This document shows, piece by piece, positions 7,746 through 15,773 of a stretch of DNA of 64,000 bases. The position numbers were made by a program, and so were the translations under genes. Numbering within the stretch: the first letter of the stretch is position 1; every line of letters begins with the position of its first letter. Under the pieces are notes generated by a model, which saw nothing but the letters and a program-made list of their open reading frames with translations, searched no databases and had not been told where the DNA came from. The stretch is from CBDCZY01 sp965224745 (GTDB lineage Bacteria > Pseudomonadota > Gammaproteobacteria > Methylococcales > Methylomonadaceae): contig CBDCZY010000004.1 of the NCBI GenBank assembly GCA_965224745.1, positions 248,001 through 312,000 on the forward strand, read 5' to 3'.

Positions 7746-8747
7746 ATGAAACGATTATTCACACCACTCACGATGATTGCTACAGACTCAATGAAAGCAA
7801 TTTTATTTACGTTAACAGTTATATCGGCAACATATGCAGATACTAATTCAGTTGATATCAGCACAAAATATATTGTTGGAGATATTGTATCAACAGAAGG
7901 AGATCTTCAAATAGAAGTCCTTGAAAATACGGAAGATAGGATTGAAATCGGTCTTTTCAATCAAGAGGATCAAATGACAGCCATGTTGATATGGGATGTC
8001 AAGACGGAAACCGGAAACGTGATTTTGAATCTCGACACGGAAGACGAGAAGACTCTGCCCATGTTAGTCACAAAGCAAATGAATCCAGGCAATCGGATGG
8101 AAACATTAGCAGACGGCCTTATGTTGATGGCAGCCCAGATAACCGAGCCTTTTTTACCTGAATTTCCTGAAAATTTGGATTTCGAACCAGTCATCACAAA
8201 AGATAGCAGAATCGCGACAAGGGCTATTACAACCTCTGGATCGATGGTACCTACACTTTCGCAGCCCGATCTATCTTCGGGTGCTGGCTTCTACCTAGAT
8301 AGAGATAGCACGGTTAATGGACATATTGCAAATACCAATACTTCTAATATCACTAGAATTTTTAATATCACTAGAAAGTTCAATGGTCGAGCTCGCTACA
8401 ATCTTGCTGACGGCGATCAACACCCTGTATGGGTACGTTTTCTCGCATATAATAATCCGCTGGCGAAGTGGGATATCATGGGGGGAGTTCTTGCGGACAA
8501 ACCAAACAATCGATTTAGCTTCACTATTCCTGAGCCATACGATATGGATGGAGTTGGAGGCGATTTTAATTTTGCAGCTCTTATAGATAAACGAACTCCT
8601 TTCATATTTACAGAATGGACTTACAGAAAGTCGTATGCAGCAGATGCCTGGTCTCTTGGCTCTCCACCAAATAGAAAAAGGGTTATTTTTACGCGGGCTG
8701 TGCTTTCTGTGTTAGTGATATCCTATGGAGGATATCCCCAGTGGTAG
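7746..8747 (+). CDS. Secreted protein of unknown function
   Basis: A 333-residue protein not recognised as a known family. The ATG at 7746 has a good ribosome site (AAGGAG at 7732). A second Met at residue 16 begins a cleaner signal peptide (MKAILFTLTVISATYA), so export is likely either way. The first ~150 residues contain mixed beta-strand segments (GDLQIEVLENTEDRIEIGL) and the rest is beta-rich (WVRFLAYNNPLAKWDIMGGV). An 18-bp near-tandem repeat at 8,340-8,380 encodes a duplicated NITRIFNITRKFN. An IS1/IS21 composite sits just upstream of the leader and has cut it from its upstream promoter region. Confidence 0.6.
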   Translation: MKRLFTPLTMIATDSMKAILFTLTVISATYADTNSVDISTKYIVGDIVSTEGDLQIEVLENTEDRIEIGLFNQEDQMTAMLIWDVKTETGNVILNLDTEDEKTLPMLVTKQMNPGNRMETLADGLMLMAAQITEPFLPEFPENLDFEPVITKDSRIATRAITTSGSMVPTLSQPDLSSGAGFYLDRDSTVNGHIANTNTSNITRIFNITRKFNGRARYNLADGDQHPVWVRFLAYNNPLAKWDIMGGVLADKPNNRFSFTIPEPYDMDGVGGDFNFAALIDKRTPFIFTEWTYRKSYAADAWSLGSPPNRKRVIFTRAVLSVLVISYGGYPQW

Positions 8748-9431
8748 ATGATAGGAGCATAGGTTATATTCCCAATCCGGAAATCGAGGGCAGGTCTATC
8801 TATGATAGATTTCAAGCTACAAGCTAGCTTATACCTTTTTGATAACAATAAGGTTGGAGGTATAGTCATTTCTGGTGTATGAGTTAAAATAATAGCGGTG
8901 TATCCTGTTGGTAAGTGATCTGCTCATATTAATCACTTACCAACAATAAGAGGCACACCCCAGCACAAGGAATCAAGTCTTGCAATCAAGTATCTTGCGT
9001 GAATTATTTTTTGTTGCCCTGCTTACTGTTGAGTAGTGTACGCTAAACGCAGTCGAGGACGCCTGGCATATCGGCCAATGTAGGCAGCGGTCAATTTAAG
9101 ATCTGTCCGCTCTTCTGTGATGTGAACATAGAATCCATTTTGATACTCTTTGTCTGCTATTCGCTGATCCTTTGATCTGTCTATTGAACTTTAATTTTAC
9201 TCTGGTCGAGCAGACGGGTTCTCCCGAGTTAATCGCTGAAATAGTGGGCTTCACTTTACCCGTACCAAGCTCAAACCTAATCTAACCTTCACCCAGCTCT
9301 CTATCTGCCTTCCCTGGCCGGGCACGGTAAGCCTCCACGCTAAACGCGTCCAACGTTAACGTCTACCGCAATCAAAACCAGGCTTTTGAATATAGCTAAG
9401 GCTTATGGGTCTTCAGGACAAAATATGTGGT
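8748..9431. other. Gene-poor stretch with hairpin and transposon remnants
   Basis: No intact gene. At 8,908-8,943 GTTGGTAAGTGAT and its complement form a 13-bp stem with a 10-nt loop and no T-run, so it is not a clear terminator. The minus strand at about 9,027-9,163 encodes GFYVHITEERTDLKLTAAYI then GRYARRPRLRLAY, which looks like a scrap of an IS91-family transposase. Next to it, 9,145-9,205 is a reverse copy of the REP-like sequence at 4,200-4,260. The rest, up to the tRNA, has no feature I can support. Confidence 0.45.
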
Positions 9432-9508
9432 TGGCGTCCCCGGCAGGAGTCGAACCTGCAACCTACGCCTTAGGAGGGCGTCGCGCTATCCTATTGTGCC
9501 ACGGGGAC
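9432..9508 (-). tRNA. tRNA-Arg (anticodon CCT)
   Basis: The minus strand reads a full cloverleaf: acceptor GTCCCCG pairing with CGGGGAC, anticodon stem ACGCC/GGCGT around loop CTCCTAA (anticodon CCT, reading AGG), and T-arm GCAGG-TTCGACT-CCTGC. The terminal CCA is encoded. It is 77 nt long. It reads the rare AGG codon; tRNA-Arg(CCT) genes are often integration sites, but no att duplication was seen nearby. Confidence 0.95.
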
Positions 9509-9711
9509 GTGGATCAATTATAACAACTTCTTGGTTATTGATCAGTCTTTTACAAAGGGTTCTAGCAATAGCGATCTGTTAATTTAGTATTCCCCATTGA
9601 AGAGCAACCTTTTGTAAATAATAGCATCCAAACTGTGGTTCAATCATTAGAAATGAGCATCCAAAAAATTAATAACTTTCTTAAAGCGATTGTGCAAAGT
9701 AGAATCATTCG

Positions 9712-10569
9712 ATGAAAAAAATAGTTGTCTTGCTTTGTTTGCTATTCCAGTTAAGTGCTTGTTCTCTGATAAAAAAAAGTGAGAGGCAACCGGTCGCCTT
9801 TGTAAGTCAAGGACGTTCGATCAACCTTTTAACTTCGGATGATAAGCTCATTTTTCCCGAGCAGTGGTTGGTTGCGCCGACCAATGCTAAGGCACAAGCC
9901 TTGAGTGATGATGAACTGAAGCGTAGTCGTAAAATTATTTTGGATGGGATGGCTAAATATCCAGTTAATTTATTATTTGAAAATTTGCAAACGGTCTATG
10001 TTTTAAAGCATTTGGAATTTTCTGGGGTTCGGGCGGGTGGCACTAATTCTTTAAAGAATGTTTACGTTCTTAACAAAGGGCTGGTCAAAGGGTTTACTGC
10101 CAAATGGATAGAAAAAACCTTTCATGCTGAATTTTCCAGTATTTTGCTCAGAAACTATTCAGCACGTTTTGATCGAGCGGGTTGGAGAAAAATTAACGAG
10201 CCAGATTTTCATTACGGTCAGGGTGGCGTGAACGCGATCAGTACAAACAAGGCGCGTAAACGTTTCGATCCAGCATTGCACAAAACAGGTTTTTTGCATG
10301 AATATGCTTGCTCTTCAATGGAAAATGATTTTAATGCTTTTGCTGAATTGTTATTGCTGGGGCATTCTTCGCTGTGGAACTTGGCTGAAAAATATCCTCG
10401 CATTCGTTCAAAACTACTAAAAATCATTCAGTTTTACCAAGCTATCCATCCTACATTTAATGAGCGTTATTTTAGAAGCTTAGTGAGTTATCCTGAGTTG
10501 CGTTTTTTACAGGATGATTTGATAAATTCTAACCCGTTCAGTGAGGCAAATTCATGGTCTTACGTTTGA
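9712..10569 (+). CDS. Lipoprotein, possible degenerate zinc-peptidase-like fold
   Basis: A 285-residue protein with a lipoprotein signal (LFQLSAC, Cys at residue 17), so anchored in a membrane facing the periplasm. The middle has KTFHAEFSSILL and, later, ENDFNAFAELLLLG. This resembles the layout of putative zinc metallopeptidases (HExxx..., then a Glu helix), but the second His of HExxH is missing, so catalysis is doubtful. Its last 18 bp overlap the end of the convergent hydrolase gene. I do not recognise a named family. Confidence 0.6.
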   Translation: MKKIVVLLCLLFQLSACSLIKKSERQPVAFVSQGRSINLLTSDDKLIFPEQWLVAPTNAKAQALSDDELKRSRKIILDGMAKYPVNLLFENLQTVYVLKHLEFSGVRAGGTNSLKNVYVLNKGLVKGFTAKWIEKTFHAEFSSILLRNYSARFDRAGWRKINEPDFHYGQGGVNAISTNKARKRFDPALHKTGFLHEYACSSMENDFNAFAELLLLGHSSLWNLAEKYPRIRSKLLKIIQFYQAIHPTFNERYFRSLVSYPELRFLQDDLINSNPFSEANSWSYV

Positions 10570-11553
10570 CGACAGCAGATTTCTTTCGGTTATGCCGAAG
10601 CCGGATGGTAGCGGGCTGTTCGGCGATTTGATCCAGGTAGCCACGTCTTGCCAAACGGTAGAAGCTTGATGGTCACGCAGCAGCATATGATAGCCGTTTT
10701 CGTAAATCGCGATTTTTTTATGGGTATGATCTTCTTTAAACCACTTACTCAGAACCAGCTTTACGGGTTCAATAGGGATTATCTCGTCTTTAGCCCCATA
10801 CAATAAGAGTGTTTGTGAATTGATGTTATCGGATTGGTGAAAGGCGGTATCCATCAAATTAACCAAGCCATAAATAGTTTCAACCCGCGTTTCCTTAATA
10901 ATAAGTGGGTCGCTGCCTAGTTCTCTCAACATTTCGATATTGTCAGAAGGTGTTACTTTAATCACGCCTCTACCGGTTAAGGTCATCCAGGGTAAAGTAT
11001 GAGATAACGTCCATAGTAACGTGCGTTGATACCAAGGCATGGTTTGTCGACTCCACACTGCTGGCGCTGAAAGTATGATACCGTCGACTTCCGGTTTTTC
11101 TGTATCGGCCATGGTGACCATGACTACAGCGCCGCCCATGCTTTCGCCCAGTAAATAAATAGGCGTGTCAGGATGATTGCTTTTAATTAATCGGGTGAAC
11201 TGAGTAAGGTCGTGTTTTAAAGTTTCGATTCCGGGCCAGAGACCGCGTATACTGGTTTCACCGAAGCCTCGTTGATCAAAAGCGTAGCTAGCGATGCCGT
11301 GTTGACTAAAATACTCACCAGAGTCATGGAAAAAATGGCTGTAATCGTTAAATCCATGCACCGCAATAATAACCGCTTGGGCAGTATTTTTTGGTAGCCA
11401 GCTTCTAAAAGGTAAGATGGCGCCGTCTCCCGCATGAAATTTGTTTTTTGCTATTCGCCCTGCAGTTGACAGGGCAGTAGGAGGATAAATTTGAGGTGTG
11501 CAGCTTACTGAAAAGTAGGTGAGCAGTAAGAGTATCTTTAATATCGGCTTCAT
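10552..11553 (-). CDS. Alpha/beta hydrolase, monoacylglycerol lipase/lysophospholipase type, probable lipoprotein
   Basis: About 333 residues from the preferred start MKPILKILLLLTYFSVSC at 11,553, which gives a lipoprotein-like signal; an upstream ATG at 11,583 would overlap the divergent gene. Alpha/beta hydrolase features in order: oxyanion region VHGFNDYSHFF, AFDQRGFGETS, nucleophile elbow GESMGG, acidic residue segment LYGAKDEIIP and late His in ENGYHMLLRD. These match the serine hydrolase_4/lysophospholipase group acting on monoacylglycerols or lysolipids. It is transcribed divergently from the YihY gene, with starts ~30 bp apart, so the promoters overlap. Confidence 0.85.
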   Translation of the reverse strand: MKPILKILLLLTYFSVSCTPQIYPPTALSTAGRIAKNKFHAGDGAILPFRSWLPKNTAQAVIIAVHGFNDYSHFFHDSGEYFSQHGIASYAFDQRGFGETSIRGLWPGIETLKHDLTQFTRLIKSNHPDTPIYLLGESMGGAVVMVTMADTEKPEVDGIILSAPAVWSRQTMPWYQRTLLWTLSHTLPWMTLTGRGVIKVTPSDNIEMLRELGSDPLIIKETRVETIYGLVNLMDTAFHQSDNINSQTLLLYGAKDEIIPIEPVKLVLSKWFKEDHTHKKIAIYENGYHMLLRDHQASTVWQDVATWIKSPNSPLPSGFGITERNLLSSNVRP

Positions 11554-11582
11554 ATTCTGAACAAGAGGAGTACAAACTTCCA

Positions 11583-12902
11583 ATGATATCGACTGTGGTA
11601 AAGTATTTTAAACACGATATTTGGCATCTGTCTGATCGAAATCAATCCTTTTTTAAAGCAAGGTTCATTAAATATACCAAAATCATGTTGATGGCAATAC
11701 ATGGTTTCTTACAAGACAATTGCCAGCACCGTGCTGCTGCATTAACGTTATACACACTTTTATCCATTGTGCCCGTTCTGGCCATGTCTTTTGGTCTAGC
11801 TAAAGGGTTTGGTCTTGATAGCAAGCTTGAAAAGCAGATAATGGAGCAAACGCCTGAGCAATCCGCGCTGTTAGAGCAAGTGGTAACGATGGCCAGAAAT
11901 TTATTAGACAATACCCAGGGAGGATTAGTTGCCGGGATCGGTATTATCGTATTGTTGTTCACAGTGATCAAGGTCATTGGCAATATCGAGGAAGCTTTTA
12001 ACCATATCTGGAAAGTTAAAAAGGGAAGAAGTATCGCTAGAAAATTGACGGATTATTTGTCCATCGTTTTGTTGGCGCCTTTTTTGTTGGTGCTTTCCAG
12101 CAGTATTACTCTCTTCATTAAAACAAAACTCATTGTCTATATTTCGCAAATTTCAGGTCTTGAATACGCATCTGATTTGTTGCTATTCCTACTTAAGTTT
12201 AGTCCATTTGTGATTATGTGGTTGCTGTTTACCTTTCTTTACATGTTTATGCCGAATACTCGCATCGAATTGAAGTCCGGATTGCTTGCTGGCGTACTGA
12301 TGGGAACTGTTTATCAATTATTTCAGATGGCTTATGTCAACTTGCAAGTCAATGTGTCCAGTTATAACGCAATCTATGGAAGTTTTGCCGCGTTACCTTT
12401 ATTTTTAATATGGCTCCAGATTAGTTGGATGGTGATTTTATTCGGCGCAGAACTAGGTTTTTTTCATCAAAACTATTGGTTACACGAAGACCGATATGGT
12501 AAGGCAGATTTAAGCATTTCTCTAAAAAAAGTTCTTGCGCTCGATATTAGTCATTTGTTGGTTAAAAACTTTATAGCTGGAAAAAAGCCACTCACAATTT
12601 CCGCTATTGCAAAGTGTTTAAGGTTGCCTATTAGCCATGTTCAAAACATAACGGAATTTTTGGTCGATTGTGGAATATTATCAACGGTCCAACTAGCTGA
12701 CCAGCCTGATCCCGCTTTTCAGCCGGCTTGTGATACCAATTGGTTGTCACTCAGTTTTATTCTTGAAGCCATAGAAGAATATGGTGATAATCAAATACCA
12801 GCGACTGCAAAGGAGACAGCTAATCAATTGCAAGATAGGTTGAGGATGCTTAACCAAACTGCTCGTAAGTCAGTTGACAATTTGTTGTTAAAAGATTTGT
12901 AG
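11583..12902 (+). CDS. YihY/BrkB family inner-membrane protein
   Basis: A 439-residue protein. The N-terminal ~290 residues contain about six membrane segments with the family pattern HRAAALTLYTLLSIVPVLA and IWKVKKGRSIARKLTDYLS. The C-terminal ~140 residues are soluble and include a winged-helix-like part (PLTISAIAKCLRLPISHVQN), as in the longer YihY forms. The family was once called ribonuclease BN, but that activity belongs to another gene; its role is unsettled. It starts back to back with the hydrolase gene. Confidence 0.85.
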   Translation: MISTVVKYFKHDIWHLSDRNQSFFKARFIKYTKIMLMAIHGFLQDNCQHRAAALTLYTLLSIVPVLAMSFGLAKGFGLDSKLEKQIMEQTPEQSALLEQVVTMARNLLDNTQGGLVAGIGIIVLLFTVIKVIGNIEEAFNHIWKVKKGRSIARKLTDYLSIVLLAPFLLVLSSSITLFIKTKLIVYISQISGLEYASDLLLFLLKFSPFVIMWLLFTFLYMFMPNTRIELKSGLLAGVLMGTVYQLFQMAYVNLQVNVSSYNAIYGSFAALPLFLIWLQISWMVILFGAELGFFHQNYWLHEDRYGKADLSISLKKVLALDISHLLVKNFIAGKKPLTISAIAKCLRLPISHVQNITEFLVDCGILSTVQLADQPDPAFQPACDTNWLSLSFILEAIEEYGDNQIPATAKETANQLQDRLRMLNQTARKSVDNLLLKDL

Positions 12903-13064
12903 TGGTATTGTTGTGAGGTGAGAGGATATCTATAATATTGAAACCTCAATCCTGAGAATAATTTCAATGCATTAGGAAAAACCTTTTGCATTGAAATTTA
13001 TGGAATTGGCCCTATGCCAATGGGTATGATTTGGCTTGATCAGAAAGTAGCATTTTCTAACTAT

Positions 13065-14102
13065 TCAGCTCAAAGAACAACAAGGGTCATAAACATGAGT
13101 AAACGGCCGTTGATTAGCTTTTTGGTTGCCATTGATTTGCTGCAAAATTTCATGTTCAGCTTCAAGCCAATCGTTTAACTCATTATCAGTGGAAAAACCA
13201 CGTTGTTGTGACTTGTAATAGGCCGCTTCAGCGATCATATGGCGAATAGGCCAAGTAAATTCTGGTGATGCTGAGTGCTCTGCAGGCTTATAGCGACCCA
13301 AGGTGAACCCAAACTTTAATTGGCTGAAAAAATCTAACGGTGCATTGTTTAAGATGCCAATAGCTTTGGGCTCTAATGTTTTAAAGGTACCAAAAAGTCG
13401 ATCCCAAACAGACAAAACAGCACCAAGGTTTTGATCGTGTTCATTGCGAGCCGTAGAGTGATGAACTCGGTGCAAATAGGGCACAATAAAAAGTTTACCC
13501 AACCATTTTTCGCCGCGAAAAGATATGTTGGTATGGTGCAACATAACAAACGATGCCGAAATCGCTTCTACACCCAATACGGTCAGTTTGTCCAAACCCA
13601 GAAGTACAATTGAAATACCCTTAACAAAAGTCGTTAATACTAATTCAATAATATGAACCCTGAAAGCTGTCGTTACATTGAGATAGGGATCGCTATGATG
13701 CACCTTGTGAAAGAGCCACAAACCATCATAGTAATGGCACGCTCTGTGCCACCCATAGATGATTAGGTCGAAAGCAATAACGGCTAACATTAATTTTAGT
13801 AGCGGGTTGTTTACAGCACTTAGCAATCCTGATTCCGAATAGTTATCCGCTAACACAAAAATAGATAGAGCTGATAATGCGGAAATGACCAGACTGTTAA
13901 AAAGGAATAAGTAACTGTTAGTTCGCAAAGACTTTTGCCATTCAGGCATTTGCCACTCTTGGTATGGGTGGTTGGCTTCTAGGGTAAACAGCGTCGAGAA
14001 AACTAGCAAAAGCGATAAGGTAGCAATATCATTTACTGACAAGACCGGCCAAGAAAATGAGCTTTCTAATAATGTGCTTAATGTAGTTGAGTGTATGGCC
14101 AT
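13065..14102 (-). CDS. Sterol desaturase/fatty acid hydroxylase family membrane protein
   Basis: A 345-residue integral membrane protein with the di-iron histidine motifs of the superfamily: HRACHYYDGLWLFHKVHHSD, then HHTN and LHRVHHSTARNEHDQN followed by WDRLFGTF. Four or more hydrophobic segments precede and surround them. Such enzymes hydroxylate or desaturate sterols, fatty acids, carotenoids or hopanoid-type lipids using O2. The substrate cannot be told from sequence. The C-terminal ~60 residues are a soluble tail with CCS near the end. Confidence 0.85.
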   Translation of the reverse strand: MAIHSTTLSTLLESSFSWPVLSVNDIATLSLLLVFSTLFTLEANHPYQEWQMPEWQKSLRTNSYLFLFNSLVISALSALSIFVLADNYSESGLLSAVNNPLLKLMLAVIAFDLIIYGWHRACHYYDGLWLFHKVHHSDPYLNVTTAFRVHIIELVLTTFVKGISIVLLGLDKLTVLGVEAISASFVMLHHTNISFRGEKWLGKLFIVPYLHRVHHSTARNEHDQNLGAVLSVWDRLFGTFKTLEPKAIGILNNAPLDFFSQLKFGFTLGRYKPAEHSASPEFTWPIRHMIAEAAYYKSQQRGFSTDNELNDWLEAEHEILQQINGNQKANQRPFTHVYDPCCSLS

Positions 14103-14727
14103 AGCCGAAGTCCTTAGAAGAAATTAAAAAAACTAAAATAACCCAAAAATGTTACTAATTAATGAAAGTTACTTTACTCACTGTATACGGCAGTTAGTTG
14201 TAGTTAGCAAACAAATGTTCCGTATGAATACAAAGCAATAAAAAAGCCAATAGGATTGCTCGGTCTTTACAAAACTACCAATACGCCAAAAAAGAACATT
14301 AAAATAAACAAGTTAGGACAACCAAAAAGATTCTTCAAGGATGCAGAGATAACTAATAAGAAATAGTATATTTCGTTTTTGAAGAAAATATGGTGCTGGT
14401 AAACTGTTAGAGATGAGGATGTACGTTGCATAGTTGCAACTATTTTGAATTCAGGCAGGACATTTTGCCAAGTAATTCTAGAATAATTATTCAATAATAA
14501 ACCGGAAGAGATTGTTATTAATATGTATTTTATTGAAATAGATAGGGTCGGCTGGTTGGCTGTGATGCACAGTCAAGAACGTCGTTGTGAAGCGTCATAG
14601 GCGCTAACATTGAACGGGTAGGTGAGTTGAGCAAGTTATAACTGCAGGGCTTTCTCCTCATCTTTATAAAAAATCTGAAGGGAGTTTGTTCTCATTACCT
14701 GCGAACTAGCTTGAGTTTTGTCTATTC
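14103..14727. other. Intergenic stretch without a recognised gene
   Basis: AT-rich sequence holding the upstream region of the desaturase gene (near 14,103) and the downstream region of the methyltransferase. I see no supported gene, repeat or RNA. A single GTATATTTCGTT at ~14,367 resembles half of the 35-bp element described below, but it has no partner and no sigma-54 promoter beside it. Confidence 0.4.
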
Positions 14728-15414
14728 TTAGGTCTTTCTTCTAGCGACCAACACACCATCTCGGGTTGGGTTGATAAAAGTATCAAACTCAGCGTCTGCA
14801 AAAATTGTTTGATTATGCGCCATGATGGCTTCCGTCCATCCTGGAACAATATCTGTGAACTCTTTTACGGCTACCCGCCCATGCCAGAGTACGTTATCAG
14901 CAATATAATAACCTCCAGGGCGGATCCGCGTTTTCGCCATATCCCATATTGCCGGATAATCGCCTTTATCAACATCGTTATAACAAATATCGAATAATCC
15001 ATTGGTTCTCTCGAAAATGTCTTGAGCCATTCCTATTTGAAAGTCGATGTTGTTCCACAATCCCGCTGCAGAAAGGTGTTGTTTCGCTTTTGTTCTGTTG
15101 CTGGGGTCGCCATCGCTACAAATGACTTCTCCCTGGTTACCGGCTGCGCGGGCAAACCAATAAGCGGAGTAGCCGAAACCGCTGCCAAATTCGAAAATAC
15201 GTTTAGCGCCGATACTTTTCGCCAAAGTTTCTAAAAAGACGCCGACCAAGCGTTCTATGATAGGGAATTTATTAGTCCGCGCTAATGCTTCCATTTCCAA
15301 CAGGACAGGGTGGTCGGTAGTTCCCAATAATCCCAACATATATTCCTCGATCTTTGCATCGACCGGGACTAATATTTTAGGGTTTTCCAGTGTAGGAGGT
15401 TGTATCTCTGACAT
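14728..15414 (-). CDS. SAM-dependent O-methyltransferase (family 3, catechol/caffeoyl-CoA type)
   Basis: A 228-residue protein with the complete O-methyltransferase family 3 outline: helix with ALARTNKFPIIERLVG, SAM motif I IFEFGSGFGYSAYWFARA, acidic CSDGDPSN, and DICYNDVDKGDYPAIW with the metal-binding acidic residues, then PGGYYIADNVLWHG. Such enzymes methylate hydroxyl groups of small aromatic or related compounds in a metal-dependent way. It stands alone, so the substrate is unknown. Confidence 0.88.
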   Translation of the reverse strand: MSEIQPPTLENPKILVPVDAKIEEYMLGLLGTTDHPVLLEMEALARTNKFPIIERLVGVFLETLAKSIGAKRIFEFGSGFGYSAYWFARAAGNQGEVICSDGDPSNRTKAKQHLSAAGLWNNIDFQIGMAQDIFERTNGLFDICYNDVDKGDYPAIWDMAKTRIRPGGYYIADNVLWHGRVAVKEFTDIVPGWTEAIMAHNQTIFADAEFDTFINPTRDGVLVARRKT

Positions 15415-15773
15415 CTATTTACCTACGGCATTGAATGTTGGATTTCAAGGTTATTATACAAAAAATACTTGGCTATCTTGAGTCGGCATAATATTCAGGA
15501 TAAAAGCGCTTGGCATGTCCTGGAAGGGCGATGTTACCCTGCCAGCCAAAGACAGTCCATGTTTGCTCGGTAGAGGAAATGAATTCGGTTGGTAGGATCC
15601 CCGCTATTTTCTACGAATCTCAAGGCATTGTATTACAAGGAATAAAGGATTGTTATGGTTTTCCTCTTCAGCAGTTTAACTTTTGGTGCCAATTTCATGT
15701 TTTAACTGATAAATTTTGATACAGTGTGTTATAAAATCATCATATAACTAAAATATTTTCATTGAAAGACACT
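15415..15773. other. Intergenic stretch between divergent genes
   Basis: Holds the upstream regions of the O-methyltransferase (left) and the phosphatase (right). It has AT-rich promoter-like sequence near 15,720-15,760. No gene or repeat recognised. Confidence 0.4.

Noticed and set aside
9432..9508. tRNA-Arg as the attachment site of an integrated element
   Set aside because: No integrase gene and no repeat of the tRNA 3' end was found in the window.
14355..14380. Half of the 35-bp element (GTATATTTCGTT)
   Set aside because: Single half-site, no partner 19 bp away and no -24/-12 motif nearby.
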